The notes under the pieces: generated by a model | Told to the model about the DNA's origin: nothing | What the model saw: the letters and a program-made list of their open reading frames with translations, nothing else | The model's database searches: none | From: Metridium senile | Taxonomy: Eukaryota; Cnidaria; Anthozoa; Actiniaria; Metridiidae | Length of the DNA stretch: 64,000 nucleotides | Assembly (NCBI GenBank): GCA_949775045.1 | Contig: OX459097.1 | Location: 20,991,668 to 21,055,667 of the forward strand | Reading direction: 5' to 3' | Part shown: positions 22,916-33,943 of the stretch, in pieces | Numbering within the stretch: position 1 is the stretch's first letter | Layout: each line of letters starts with the position of its first letter | Translations under genes and position numbers: made by a program

Positions 22916-25237
22916 GAGTGCAAATAGCGTAACAATTAAAGCACTTTTAAACAATGATTATCAATTATTTTAACATAGTTTAATACTATGAAACCAGTTG
23001 CAAAACAATTATTTTTATATCTTTTTTATTTTGAATATTTTTATTATCAACACTTTTAAACAACACTTCCTTTGTACATCTTTCTGTATATACATATAAA
23101 TTAAATAATTCTATACGTTCTGGGTGCTTTCATTAAGGATTGCTGGCTATTTTCTAAGAAACATTTGTTTGAATTTGTATAATATTGCTAACCTCCACCA
23201 ATAAGAATCTAATCTTTATTGTAGTAGATATTTTTCCAGATTAAACAAACGTTTCTGAAACCAGGGACTGAACAGTAACGAAATTATTAAAGCTAATATT
23301 TCTACATACCACTGATGAAGATTTAAAGTCCAATTCGCATCTTATCTTGATGTTAGTTAGTGTAAATGTTTCTGAAATTGTTTTTCCTGTCGCACTGATG
23401 ATCCTTACAGAAAAACTTGGTTTTTGATACATAAATTATATCTTTTATGTATAAATAATCTCAGCGTGCATTTTCGGATCTTTCTCAGGAACCCATCCTA
23501 TTTGACGTTCTCCAGATCGTATAGACAGCAAAATACCCCCAAACCATACCTTGATCCAAAAGCAAGTGTTTTTTCTTATGCTCACTTCAAATACTTCTTC
23601 TGGCTGATATTAATTACAGCAATAACCACTTCTTTACTTGATGCATACTTGGACGTTCCACTATTCGAAGGTTATGTCTGTGGCAGGTGGCAAGTCTTTT
23701 TTCCTTCTTGTTTCCTGGTTTTGATCTTATTTACAAGATAATCTCTTGTATGTACCTTTACAGGAGATGACAGAAGCTCAAAATAAAACTATGTTCGAGT
23801 ATTCCGCCATTTTGATTTGTCCCAGTCTCTCACGCTAAGTCCTGACATGTGACCTATCTGACATGTGTTACTGTGCTGTCATAATATTATCGGCTATGAC
23901 TCCCTCAATGAGAAATTTTTCTTTGACGATCGAATAAAACATTTTTTTCAACCCTTTGACGAAGTATCGATTAGCCGATACCGATTAGCCTCGTTGGCCA
24001 TTTCTGAGCTTCGTATTACAAATCAAGAGTTCACTCAGTGAGTCGATGTATATTACCGTTCAGATTTGACAGAAAGTCTCATGAAATTGACCAGTTAAAT
24101 TGAACACTCCTAGGCCTCCATCCACTCCCCCATCCCAACGGAGAAACACCTGTGCGGTGTTATCGCAGGCTCACAAAACCAATTTAAAATGGCGAACAGC
24201 AAGCTAAGATAGTTGAAGTGTTTTATATTTGCATGTGTTTTCCACTCGTTTATGTAAAATACGCAGACAACCTATTTGCACAAGTAAAGCTGAACAAATG
24301 ATATTAACTTACAATGGCTTAATGGTGACCTTTTACTGTGTGACTTGACCATATTAATGTGTGACTGCATGCTTCTCACGTAAGTAGAATTCACTTGATT
24401 CTAAATTGTACAATAAAATTATTTACTAGTAAAGTTTTCGAGATATTTCGGTGAAAACCACATAAAATCTTAATTAATTTATTTTCAATTTTCTTTCATA
24501 TTTCGCTAGATTGACGATAATTATTTGTTATAGAAAGACCAAAAAAAAATATTCTAAAATGTTATAAATAAATAATATGTTCTTGCAGTTTGGTTAAGTA
24601 CTTTTAATGTGCTTTTATGTATATTTGCATGTAGAAGTTTCACAAAAAATGTTGAATTGTGCATTCCAAGACTGAAATGCATTGTTGGTTTCAAAGGTAG
24701 CAAATGTAGATTGATTTGCATTTCATATGAAGCTAATATACAAAACATAACTCTAATACACTGTACTGACATAATGGCATAAACTGCACAATGCATTTTG
24801 GTCTTGCATGGAATGTACTATTCAGTATTCATAAGTCAAACCCTTTCTGGAATAGTTATTTATTGTATATATACTGTATATATGTATGATTACATCCTAT
24901 TGCAGAAGGAATTGAGCACATATTTATACAAAAATCTAATTTAATTAACATCCGGATAAACTATAGTATTTTGAGTTTTGCATCTCATTTATATTTGTAT
25001 ATTTGATTGTATAAATGTGTACCACAATTATTCTGTACTTGATGGTATGCATGTATAATTTCTTTTATACTACATATTCTCAATTTCAGAAAGGTTATGG
25101 TTTATATATATATAATTATCCCAATACCTTATTATTCGGTGTATCTTTTTATGAATTTTTTTATATTTACGTGTGTTTAGAAGGATAAGAACATTCATTG
25201 CAGAATATTAAAGTTGTCCTTCAGAAGCATTTTGTAA

Positions 25238-25385
25238 GGTATTATGAGAGTAGGTTTGTGGCCATGTATTATACTGTATTTATTTATTTGGATCTATCTT
25301 CTGATGATGTCGTCGTCCAACAAAAGCTCAAGTTCCAAATAAATAAATACAGTAGTACATGGCCTCAAACCTACTCTCATAATTC
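25238..25385. repeat. foldback inside the 3.3 kb element
   Basis: ATTATGAGAGTAGGTTTG.. / ..AACCTACTCTCATAAT with inner arms ACTGTATTTATTTATTTGGA. The ~45 bp loop contains GATGATGTCGTCG. Confidence 0.85.
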
Positions 25386-25756
25386 ATTGCAGTGTTTTGA
25401 GTTTGCATCTTTTTAGATGATTGGCCTTAGCCGGTTACTACAAGGTGTGCTTATACTGCAATCAAGTATATATACCAATATAGTGAAAATGGGTCGCAAT
25501 GTTTTTAAGCGATTTTAGGCGTTTTAAGGCGATTTAGCGCGTTTTAAGGCGATTTAGCGTGTTTTAAGGCGATTTAGCGCGTTTTAGCGCGATTTAAGGT
25601 CCGGGGGCAGGCCTAACCTTATGGAAAAATTGTCATGAGTACAAAAATATTTTTGCAAAGAAGATATCAAATTTAAGAAAAATGCAATCGTTGGAAAATT
25701 GTCAGGAGCTGTCAACATTAGTTATATTTGATGTCATGACCACATAATATCATTGT

Positions 25757-25952
25757 TATTTGGCATTTGTACAGCGAGTGTCGAACAAATATGGATCAGC
25801 ATCAAACATGACATCATACACAAAATTTCTGGGAACATCGAGATGGTACTCTCGTCTTAATTTTGTACGCATGACTCTATAACCCAGAAACGACCAGGAC
25901 CATCAAGTTCGTTCTTTACTGATGTTTGCACATCCTCCAAACACACATTGGT
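25757..25952 (-). pseudogene. integrase-core transposase fragment, unit B
   Basis: Near-identical copy of 19992-20185 with the same frameshift between NELDGPG and FLGYRVMRTKLRREYQ, hence duplicated after it was already broken. Confidence 0.6.
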
Positions 25953-26707
25953 ATCAGTATATAAATATGTAATCAAAGAGTCGCATTCGACAATAAAGGG
26001 TTCCTACGCTCCAGACAAACTGTGCAAAGTCCAACTGCATTGAACTCAGAATCTCGTTTCTCCTATTCGATCGTTCTTAGCTTGCAAGATCTTCCTCTAA
26101 TTTGGATCTCCCATGCAAACTATGTTTCGTGTCCTTAATCCTGACGCAGGGCAAAGTCAATTTTTTTCTACTTACCTTTAATTTAAAATGATTTTGCTTT
26201 TAAACCTGTATTTTTTTTTTCATTTTGAATTGATTTTACTTGTAAATTGTTTGAACTTTTATTTTAAATTAAGAAAAGATGCAAATATATTGCAAATGAC
26301 AATTCTTTATGAAAGTTGACTCATTACCATTATTATCACCATCATTTTCTTCATCATCGCCATCATTAATTCATGTCTTTATCAACATCATTTCTATCAT
26401 GACCGTTGTCCTCACCATCTTCGTTATAATAAAGATTACTATTATCACCATCATTATATTCATTAATTAAGATCACTATTATTAATTAGACGCATATCTG
26501 CGTGAACTCGGGCTTCACTGGTCCGCCATTTTGTTTTCAACACAAACGTGAAATAATAGAATGAGGCATGGTGGTTAATTGAACGAAGCAATGTGGTTAA
26601 AAGCAAAATTAAGAATTTGCTCCTCTCCCGGATTAGGTCTGCTACCTTCCTCGCTCGCTCGGCATTAGTTATTATTACCATCATCATAATTATTTTTATT
26701 AATTAAA

Positions 26708-26905
26708 GCGACGCGCAAATGTATGGCCACTTTTAATATATTCGCATACTTCTATGCACGGACTTTATGCTGCGAAACGAGTTTTTACACGCCTTATTGA
26801 GTAAAATCAGACTTCACATCAAATGTGTCTGTGTAAAGTACAAACTCCCGTGCATAGAAGTATGCAAATACATTAAATGTGGTCAAACTTCTGCGCGTCA
26901 CGCTG
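26708..26905. mobile_element. intronic MITE, unit C
   Basis: Third copy of the 18541-18742 element, ends GCGACGCGCAAATG and GCGTCACGCTG. Confidence 0.75.
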
Positions 26906-26992
26906 TAAGAATGCTATTATCATTACCATCATTATTTTCATCATCACCATTGTCACCACCGCCGTCATCTTCCTTTTTATTCTCTTCGCCAG

Positions 26993-27258
26993 CGGTCTTC
27001 ACATACAAGAGTTTCATTACCAAGACTTTCGACGAGGTGGCCTGCTGCCCTTTCTCAAAAGCCACTTGTTGCACACACAACAAATGCTGTAGAGACGGCG
27101 GTATTTGCTGTCCAGCGGCACCTGCTGAGCCTACTTACTGCTGCTCAACAAGTTACCCACACTGCGCCGCAGGTCGCATGTGCTCACGTGATAGTTCCGG
27201 TGAAGGTCACATGATCAAAGGCAGTGAGATTTTTGAAGGACGTGATGTTAACTTTTGA
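26993..27258 (+). CDS. lysozyme granulin-like terminal exon, copy C
   Basis: Same acceptor, phase and 266 nt length as copies A and B. The protein from the acceptor on is identical to copy A. The AATAAA is at 27291-27296. It is the last copy before the convergent TRAF gene. Whether it is spliced to the catalytic exon 9 kb upstream cannot be told from the sequence. Confidence 0.65.
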
Positions 27259-27290
27259 GACAAATTTGTCTTTTGTAATTGCTTTTTTTA

Positions 27291-27296
27291 AATAAA
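27291..27296 (+). terminator. poly(A) signal, granulin exon C
   Basis: AATAAA 33 bp after the stop of exon C. Confidence 0.55.
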
Positions 27297-27420
27297 TATA
27301 TAGACAATTAGAATAAATAGATGGAATGATAGATAAATAAACAAATAGATAGATAGATAAATAAATAAATAAATAAATAAGTAAACAGAAAAACAAATAT
27401 CAATGAGTGAAAGAATAAAG

Positions 27421-27850
27421 AGGGGGACATTGGGGGAACTCGAACACCACAACACCGCAAAAAAAAAAAATAACGGAACACCGTCACTGCAATTTTTTAA
27501 AGGTCACGTGATATACAAAACTTTAAATGAAAAAGTCAATTCAAGTACATGACTTTTAATGCAATTACTAGAAAACTGATACTACAGCAGTAAGCTACAG
27601 CGAAAGGTAAAAATAGCTAATTGCGACAATGCAGGACATTTTACACCGATGACAACCAATAAGCTAAGCAAGCTATTTTGTTGGATCGAAAATCGCAACA
27701 CCGCAAATTTCTATTTCGCCGGACACCGCACATAAAATAACGTAAACACCGCACATCGCAAGGTTTGTCATCACCGCAATTTTTGAGACTCGTTCCCCGC
27801 AATACCGCTTTAAAAAAAGGCCAAAACCGCAAACCCTCATGTCCCCCTCG
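27421..27850. mobile_element. TIR element, AGGGGGACAT ends, ACCGCAA-rich
   Basis: AGGGGGACAT at the left, ATGTCCCCCT at the right. It is inserted in the microsatellite tail of unit C, with an imperfect duplication of (GA)ATAAAG. The body is full of ACCGCA motifs, which also mark 32100-32345. Confidence 0.75.
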
Positions 27851-28084
27851 ATAAAGAAATAATAGAGGCAAATAAACAATAGAAAATAAAGAAATGAATT
27901 AATAATTAAAAAAATATTTTTTTTAAGTGGTATGAAAAGTTGATGCTTTGATTTATTCAGTAACTTGAATAATTACTACTTAGTGGTCGGGTTTTGCAAC
28001 AAGTAACTATGTATGCATCGCAATTTACTGACAGTTATTTGGGTAACCTCTAGTCAGTCGTTTTACGCGTAACCATGGATGCAT

Positions 28085-28505
28085 CGATTAGCTCACTTTA
28101 AATTTGTTCAACTTTTAAATCGTTTCGCCGCAGATTTCTCGTAAAAGTAGGGACTGTCTCTCAGTCTAAATTGGTTCAATCTTCAACTCGTTTTGTCGGC
28201 GTAGTTTTCGCGTAAAAGTAGGGACCGTTTCCAGTCTAAATTTGCTTAATCTTCAACTCGTTTCGTCGTAGCTTTCACGTAAAAGTAATGACTGTTTTCC
28301 AGTTAAAATTAGCTCAATCTTAGTTTTCGCGAAAGATGTGACTGTTTTGCAGTCTAAACTAGTTCAACCTTGATCTCGTTTTCTCGAAGATTTCGCGTTG
28401 AAGTATAGGGACTGTTTCTATGGCAGTCTAAATTAGCTCAATCTTCAACTCATCAGTTTCGTCACAATTTTGTCTCAAGAATAGGACTGTTTTGTAGTCT
28501 AATAA
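28085..28505 (+). repeat. ~70 bp tandem array, about six units
   Basis: Units end GGGACTGTTT..CAGTCTAAATT at 28162, 28232, 28300, 28350, 28423 and 28494; each includes TCAACTCGTTTCGTCG-like and TTCGCGTAAAAGTA blocks. A lone relative lies at 35555-35635. The array sits in the gap between the two convergent genes. Confidence 0.85.
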
Positions 28506-28694
28506 ACACAAAACAATGAGTTGTAACCATTGAACTTTATTATTCCACGGTTTCAAAAAGCGTTTTTCTACATTACTGCAATATACATGCAAACGAAACC
28601 TACTCAAACTAACAACAAATACCTTTTCAAAAAGGCGTTCAAAGACGATAACTGTTTCCAAAATATTGTACAAGGTTGTCGGGATTTTCCGTTG

Positions 28695-28700
28695 TTTATT
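28695..28700 (-). terminator. candidate TRAF poly(A) signal
   Basis: AATAAA on the minus strand ~110 bp after the TRAF stop; a second one is at 28536-28541. Either could end the message. Confidence 0.45.
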
Positions 28701-28811
28701 TATCGAGCTTTTGTAATTGACTGCATTATTTGTGTTTCCCATTATGCTTTTCGGCATTGTAATGCCTGGTTTATGTAACACAACCTTTAACAAACAGTAG
28801 TAACCAATTAT

Positions 28812-29870
28812 TCAACTATCAATAGTATCAACAATGACCTTAATAAACATTGTATCTTCTCGAATATATGCATGCTTTGGGAGCTCAGTCAACGGACAGA
28901 ACAGAGGGCAACCGCTGGCAATATTCATTTTTGCTCGCGGTCTCTGGAAGGATGAGCTCGTCGGATCAGGACGGAACGCGTCAATCACATGCTCCACATT
29001 ATCCTGATCCAGGAGCATTAGTGTGACTTTATTTCTGAATGGCCAGCGGAGTAACGCGTCGTACTCACCGCGCATGATCACGAAAAATAACGAGATCGAA
29101 TTCCCTCGGCCCATGCCGTCTCCGTTGAGATAGATGCGCGCGCACATCTTATAACCATGGCGTTTGCTGTAGAATGCGTGACTATAGAATGAAGTGTCAC
29201 GTCCTGCTGCGGCGTCGTTTCTTCTTCGTGCCACTTGATCAATCTTCCAAACTAAGATACCATCGTAAGTGACAAGGGAAAGGTCACGCACGGCTATCTC
29301 GATATCCGCCATTGCTAAATTACTCATACCCTGCGAAGACTCCTGGGAGTGTAGCCTCGTTTCCATGACCTGCTGAAGTGTGACGCATTCTTCTAGCTCG
29401 TGTTTGATCTCAGCGATACCTTCATTCTGCTCCTGAACCTTCTGATTGCTTTCATATTGAGCAACTTGGATTCGTGCTACACTATTCTCGGTAGCAGCTA
29501 TTCTATTTCCGATATTCTGCAGCACCTGGTTCGAGTCTTGGTCTTTCAATGGTAAACTTAACGAAGGTAATCCAGCAGCCATATCGGACGAGATCGATAG
29601 CCGTCGTTCCAAGTCGTTTATCATCATGTTCTGTTCGGCAAATTTTCGCATGAACTTCACGTTTTCATGCGTGAGGGATTCAACTTTGAGAACCAAAAGT
29701 TTGATTTGGTCCGGTGTTCCCTCGGAGCAGGCCATAGGGCTTACTAATTGTTGGGCTACAGAATGGTTTGCCAGTTTGTCTTTGAGATCTAGGTAATCTT
29801 TTTGAAGCAGGCTCAGGTGGGAAGATGTACCGTTTTTCATATGCTTGGCTCGGCGTTCTTTGTTCATGAC
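28812..29870 (-). CDS. TRAF adaptor, exon 6: coiled coil and MATH (TRAF-C) domain
   Basis: Last and largest exon of a TNF-receptor-associated factor, a cytosolic adaptor that trimerises, binds receptor tails through its MATH domain and signals through its RING. The acceptor TTATACATTAG|GTC sits at 29870, in phase 0 with exon 5; the internal ATG at 29867 is not the start. Order: end of the zinc-finger region (ERRAKHMKNGTSSHLSLLQ), ~150 residues of coiled coil (QIKLLVLKVESLTHENVKF and on), then MATH beginning DGILVWKIDQ with FYSKRHGYKMCARIYLNGD and FFVIMRGEYDALLRWPF, ending FIKVIVDTIDS. No frame break. With the five upstream exons the product is 534 residues, a normal TRAF length. The subfamily is not certain: the domain order suits the TRAF2/3/5/6 type. 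Confidence 0.93.
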   Translation of the reverse strand, partial: VMNKERRAKHMKNGTSSHLSLLQKDYLDLKDKLANHSVAQQLVSPMACSEGTPDQIKLLVLKVESLTHENVKFMRKFAEQNMMINDLERRLSISSDMAAGLPSLSLPLKDQDSNQVLQNIGNRIAATENSVARIQVAQYESNQKVQEQNEGIAEIKHELEECVTLQQVMETRLHSQESSQGMSNLAMADIEIAVRDLSLVTYDGILVWKIDQVARRRNDAAAGRDTSFYSHAFYSKRHGYKMCARIYLNGDGMGRGNSISLFFVIMRGEYDALLRWPFRNKVTLMLLDQDNVEHVIDAFRPDPTSSSFQRPRAKMNIASGCPLFCPLTELPKHAYIREDTMFIKVIVDTIDS

Positions 29871-30061
29871 CTAATGTATAATCACAGCACTCAATTAAAA
29901 TGTTGGATTACGATAGTATTCTATTTCACAACACTCCTATTCATGCTCAGTTGAAATAAGGTATGGAAGATGATTGCGAGCGGACTGAGGCAAGCTGCCC
30001 AAGCTTAACTCAATGGCTGGTCAAGCGACCACGCGAATTGCTGGGCGGGTGGGTGGGTCGC

Positions 30062-31365
30062 TTTTTCTTCGCAGTCCGCCCGCTGTGACAACTGAGCAAG
30101 AATGGAATGTTTTCATTCTACAAATAATGAATCATTCTACAAATAAGTCTTCTATACATTTCCCTCCTCTAATGTAGTCAACCATGCATGCACGATCCAG
30201 CCCGCAGTGAAAACATTCTATAAATAGGTCTATACATTTCACTCATATAAAGTGGTCATGCAACCACGAACTAACTCCCCGTGGAATCATTCTACCAATA
30301 GATCCATAAATTACCCTCCTATAATGCAGTCAACCACGAACCAGCTTGCCGTGGAATCATTCTACATTTTACTCCTAGAATGTAGTCAACCACGAACCAG
30401 CTTGCCGTGGAATCATTCTACAAATAGGTCAATAAATTACCCTCCTATAATGCAGTCAACCACGAACCAGCTTGCCGTGGAATCATTCTACATTTTACTC
30501 CTAGAATGTAGTCAACCACGAACCAGCTTGCCGTGGAATCATTCTACAAATAGGTCAATAAATAACCCTCCTATAATGCAGTCACCCACGAACCAGCTTG
30601 CCGTGGAATCATTCTACAAATAGGTCTATAAATTACCCTCCTATAATGCAGTCAACCACGAACCAGCTTGCCGTGGAATCATTCTACATTTAGGTCCGTA
30701 AATTTCACTCCTAGAATGTAGTCAACCACGAACCAGCTTGTCGTGGAATCATTCTACAAATAGGTCAATAAATTACCCTCCTATAATGCAGTCAACCACG
30801 AACCAGCTTGTCGTGGAATCATTCTACAAATAGGTCAATAAATTACCCTCCTATAATGCAGTCAACCACGAACAAGCTTGCTGTGGAATCATTCTACATT
30901 TAGGTCCGTAAATTTCACTCCTAGAATGTAGTCAACCACGAACCAGCTTGTCGTGGAATCATTCTACAAATAGGTCTATAAATTACCCTCCTATAATGCA
31001 GTCAACCACGAACCAGCTTGTCGTGGAATCATTCTACAAATAGGTCTATGAATTACCCTCCTATAATGCAGTCAACCACGAACCAGCTTGCCGTGGAATC
31101 ATTCTACATTTAGGTCCGTAAATTTCACTCCTATAATGCAGTCAACCACGAACCAGCTTGCCGTGGAATCATTCTGCAAATAGGTCCCTACTTACCCTCC
31201 TATAATGTAGTCAACCACGAACCAGCTTGCCGTGGAATCATTCTACTGTATAGGTCCATATGCTGGTCAGCGATTAGTCGAGCATTTCGCGTGGTCGTCA
31301 ACTCACAAGCCTTTTTCTCCGCAAAGTTTGCCCGCTGTGACAACTGAGCAAGAATGGAATGTTTT
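30062..31365 (+). repeat. 70 bp minisatellite with AAB higher-order structure
   Basis: About 15 units from 30180 to 31255, each with the palindrome CCACGAACCAGCTTGCCGTGG core. Two unit types alternate: A (ACAAATAGGTCAATAAATTA) and B (ACATTTAGGTCCGTAAATTT). From 30543 the order is AAB AAB AAB A, a 210 bp trimer; before it A alternates with a 55 bp short B. Both flanks carry the same block (CGCTGTGACAACTGAGCAAG; 30080 and 31332) in direct orientation. The long open frame across it is only a repeat translation. Confidence 0.9.
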
Positions 31366-31819
31366 CCTCGAATTCAGTCCTTTTATAGTCATTCTAGCAC
31401 CTACTGCATGCACGTGCTGTTTTCCCTTGGGTCTGTCATGGGAGTGTTAATGACCTTATTTCATTCTTGCATATCATTATAAGTGTTATAATAGACCGTA
31501 TGCCAATATGGCCGCCACATCATTACCATATTTTTTTAATTCATGCACTACCTCTACGTTAAATATACACCTATTTCAAAAATCGTTGTCGCAATCAAAG
31601 CTACAGTCCACACTATGAAGCCTGCAAAGGATGTCGGTTTTTCTTCTCTTGTCATCGACTTATTCATAGCCTATTTTGATTGACGTGTTTGTGTTATATG
31701 TTCATAACAAGTTGTTACAGTGGTAGATGATTAAACAAATATTTATTGAAAAACGTGTAATAAATGAAAAATTATGTTTATATTACCGACATGCTTTGTT
31801 GGTTTCAGAGTGTGGACTG

Positions 31820-32983
31820 TGTACCGCCGCGAAAGTGATCCCCGCCGCAATATTGATCCCGCCGCAACAATGATTCCCAAATCGCCGCAATATTGATCCC
31901 CGCCGCAATAATGATTCCCAAGTCGCCGCAATAATGATTCCCGCCGCAATAATGATCCCCAAGGAAATGATAAACCTGGACAACTCGGGATCGATGGAGC
32001 ATGTCACATTTAAAACAAACATATCAAATTTCATTCTCTACCTCGTGGATTCCTTTCTGGACATCTTTGTAGGAGGGGGGGGGGGGGGGGGGGGGGGGAG
32101 GGGAATCCCGCAATACCGCAAAAAAAAAAAAAAAATTCAAATACCGCATACAGCACAAATTATTAATTAAAATCAAAGGTCATTAAACGTTTTCGTTTTT
32201 TTTCACCATCCCTACGTACCAAAAAAATACAAAAACAAAAAAAAACATTCATAGCATACCGCAGGAATTCTAAATCCCGCATTACCGCTAGATTTTGCTT
32301 ATTTCACCGAAATACCGCTTAAAAAGGGATAAATATCGCATAACATCTCGTTTAACTCTTTTACTAACTTAACTTAACTTAACCTTAGCAGATAACCCTG
32401 ATATCATTTGAATTGGAACTCCAACTTTGTAGTTGATTACTTGAGCTACACAGAAATTATTGAGACTTCAAAAATAGTACAAAAAAGATAAAATACAGCA
32501 CTACATAGATAACGAAGATGAAAGGCAGTATATAGATAATGAGTCTCAATATATAAAATAACTTTTGAAATGATAGCTAAAATGCGTTACATTTAACACT
32601 TCATGACACAAAAGCAAGCAAAAAAAAAAAAAAAGAGAAACGAATATTAAACGAAAACACAAAAAGGGATTCACATATATGTGGATAAATGCATGGAAAA
32701 ATATAGAAATAGTCCATGCTCCATCGATCCCGAGTTGTCCAAGTTCATAATTCCTTGGGGATCATTTTTGCGGCGACTTGGGAGTCATTATTGCGGTGGG
32801 AATCAATATTGCGGTGGGAATCAATATTGCGGCGACTTGGGAGTCATTATTGCGGCGGGATCAATATTGCGGCGACTTGGGAGTCATTATTGCGGCGGGA
32901 TCATTATTGCGGCGACTTGGGAATCATTATTGTGGCGACTTGGAAATCATTATTGCGGCGGGGATCATTTTCGCGGCGGTACA
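31820..32983. mobile_element. 1.16 kb element with tandem-repeat arms, 5 bp TSD
   Basis: Ends TGTACCGCCGCGAAA and the inverted TTTCGCGGCGGTACA, flanked by GACTG on both sides (31815-31819, 32984-32988). The left arm (to ~32000) and right arm (from ~32714) are arrays of GCCGCAATAATGATTCCCA-type units of about 19-24 bp. The inner ends share TCGGGATCGATGGAGCATG. The centre holds another insertion-like block with a G run (32072-32099) and ACCGCA motifs. Confidence 0.85.
32072..32350. mobile_element. ACCGC-rich block inside the 31.8 kb element
   Basis: G homopolymer, then CCCGCAATACCGCAAA, GCATACCGCAGGAATTC, CGCATTACCGCTAG and ATACCGCTTAAAAAGG. It resembles the body of the 27421-27850 element. 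Boundaries are unclear. Confidence 0.4.
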
Positions 32984-33377
32984 GACTGTAGCTTCGGCCG
33001 CGACAACGTTTTTTGAATTCACAGATTTCTCCTCACATGTTCATTTTTGCGGAGGGAAAAAAACGGATAATCCGGAGAAAAATCCTATTATAATTTTTAT
33101 TTCGAAGTTTCGTATTTTTTTAAAGTTTCGTCCCGTATTTTTCATTAATTCTTCTCGAACAGCGTTATTTTCTATTCTAATATGACACGGTGTCAATAAT
33201 GTTCTATTACCTCTTTGGCTGGACATCCAAGGGTAGAAAATGGACACGGTCCCTCTAGTTCAGGGCATTCACCCCAGAATGGGTCCAAGTGAATAGGCAT
33301 CTACAATAAAACGTTCACAAAGCATTTGTTATTTATTCAAAGTTTTTTTCCGAATTTTGAAAGCTGGCCGCTTAATA

Positions 33378-33533
33378 CACCGAATCGAAATATGGCGGCC
33401 AATTTGAATAACAATTCTTCTTGACTGCCCAGCCTTCCATACATGTGAAAACTCTATTGTTTTCGAACGTGAACACAAGGCTAGACAGTCAAGAACAATA
33501 AGAAGGTCGCCATATTTCGATTCGATCTATAGA
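33378..33533. mobile_element. foldback MITE
   Basis: ACCGAATCGAAATATGGCGG.. / ..GCCATATTTCGATTCG with inner arms TTCTTGACTGCC / AGACAGTCAAGAA. The ~45 bp loop has no coding content. Confidence 0.85.
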
Positions 33534-33943
33534 CCTTTTCAGATTTCTCGTCCACAAACTCATCCCCGACAAGGCACATTAGTAAACAATAATCCCCTTC
33601 CTTAACAGTACAATCTTGAAAGGTAGCCAGGCATTTGCAACGAAGCGAGTCGAACGTTGAGCTTGCAATGATAGAGAAACGTGAATAATTGTCCGGCAAG
33701 GTGTTAAAAAGGTGACAATCATTACACATTCAACGTTCACCTTGTTTGGATGCCAAGGCCTGGCTAGCTTCAAGATGGCGCAGGGAACTGTGGAGGGTAT
33801 TATTGAAACACTTCAAAATTACACGGGCTGTTGTCAATTTCTAAGGAATATATTATACAGTATCAAGGCAAGGGTTTTTACAAAAGAATTAGGTTGTCTC
33901 TGACTAAATTAGACGTTTCGGCTAAGTTTTTAGCCTTCATCAG

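Larger units (their letters stand above)
22283..25614. mobile_element. 3.3 kb TIR element with subterminal GCGATTTAAG repeats
   Basis: Ends AGGCCTGCCCCTGGACCTTA and inverted AGGCCTGCCCCCGGACCTTA, with a perfect 6 bp duplication AACCTT (22277-22282, 25615-25620). Unit A shows the empty site (CTACAACCTTATGG). Both ends carry many degenerate copies of GGCGATTTAAGGCGTTTTA (22300-22520, 25500-25600). No transposase domain is recognisable inside; short frames of 60-105 codons have no known motif. Internal features are a LINE-like tail with (ATTG)n at 22860-22915 and a foldback at 25238-25385. Confidence 0.85.
18358..27960 (+). repeat. three segmental units carrying the granulin exon
   Basis: Unit A ~18358-20690, unit B ~20690-26460 (enlarged by a MITE at 22023-22170 and a 3.3 kb element at 22283-25614), unit C ~26460-27960 (enlarged by an element at 27421-27850). 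Shared landmarks in order: AAACGTGAAATAATAGAATG, intronic MITE, granulin exon, TAAA microsatellite, TCATCA-rich blocks, a transposase fragment (A and B only), and the GTGTCCTTAATCCTGACGC block. Without insertions the period is ~2.3-2.4 kb. Confidence 0.85.

Noticed and set aside
28428..28793. 121-codon minus-strand frame after TRAF
   Set aside because: It lies in the TRAF 3'UTR, contains AATAAA signals and shows no motif.
30252..30623. 123-codon frame with repeating NQLAVESFY
   Set aside because: It is a translation of the 70 bp minisatellite and ends where unit length changes.
30062..31365. CRISPR-like array
   Set aside because: Units are contiguous 70 bp repeats without unique spacers, inside an animal-type intron; it is a minisatellite.
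31743..33185. Several overlapping frames rich in HYCGG / RRLG
   Set aside because: Translations of the GCCGCAATAATGA arrays in the element arms.
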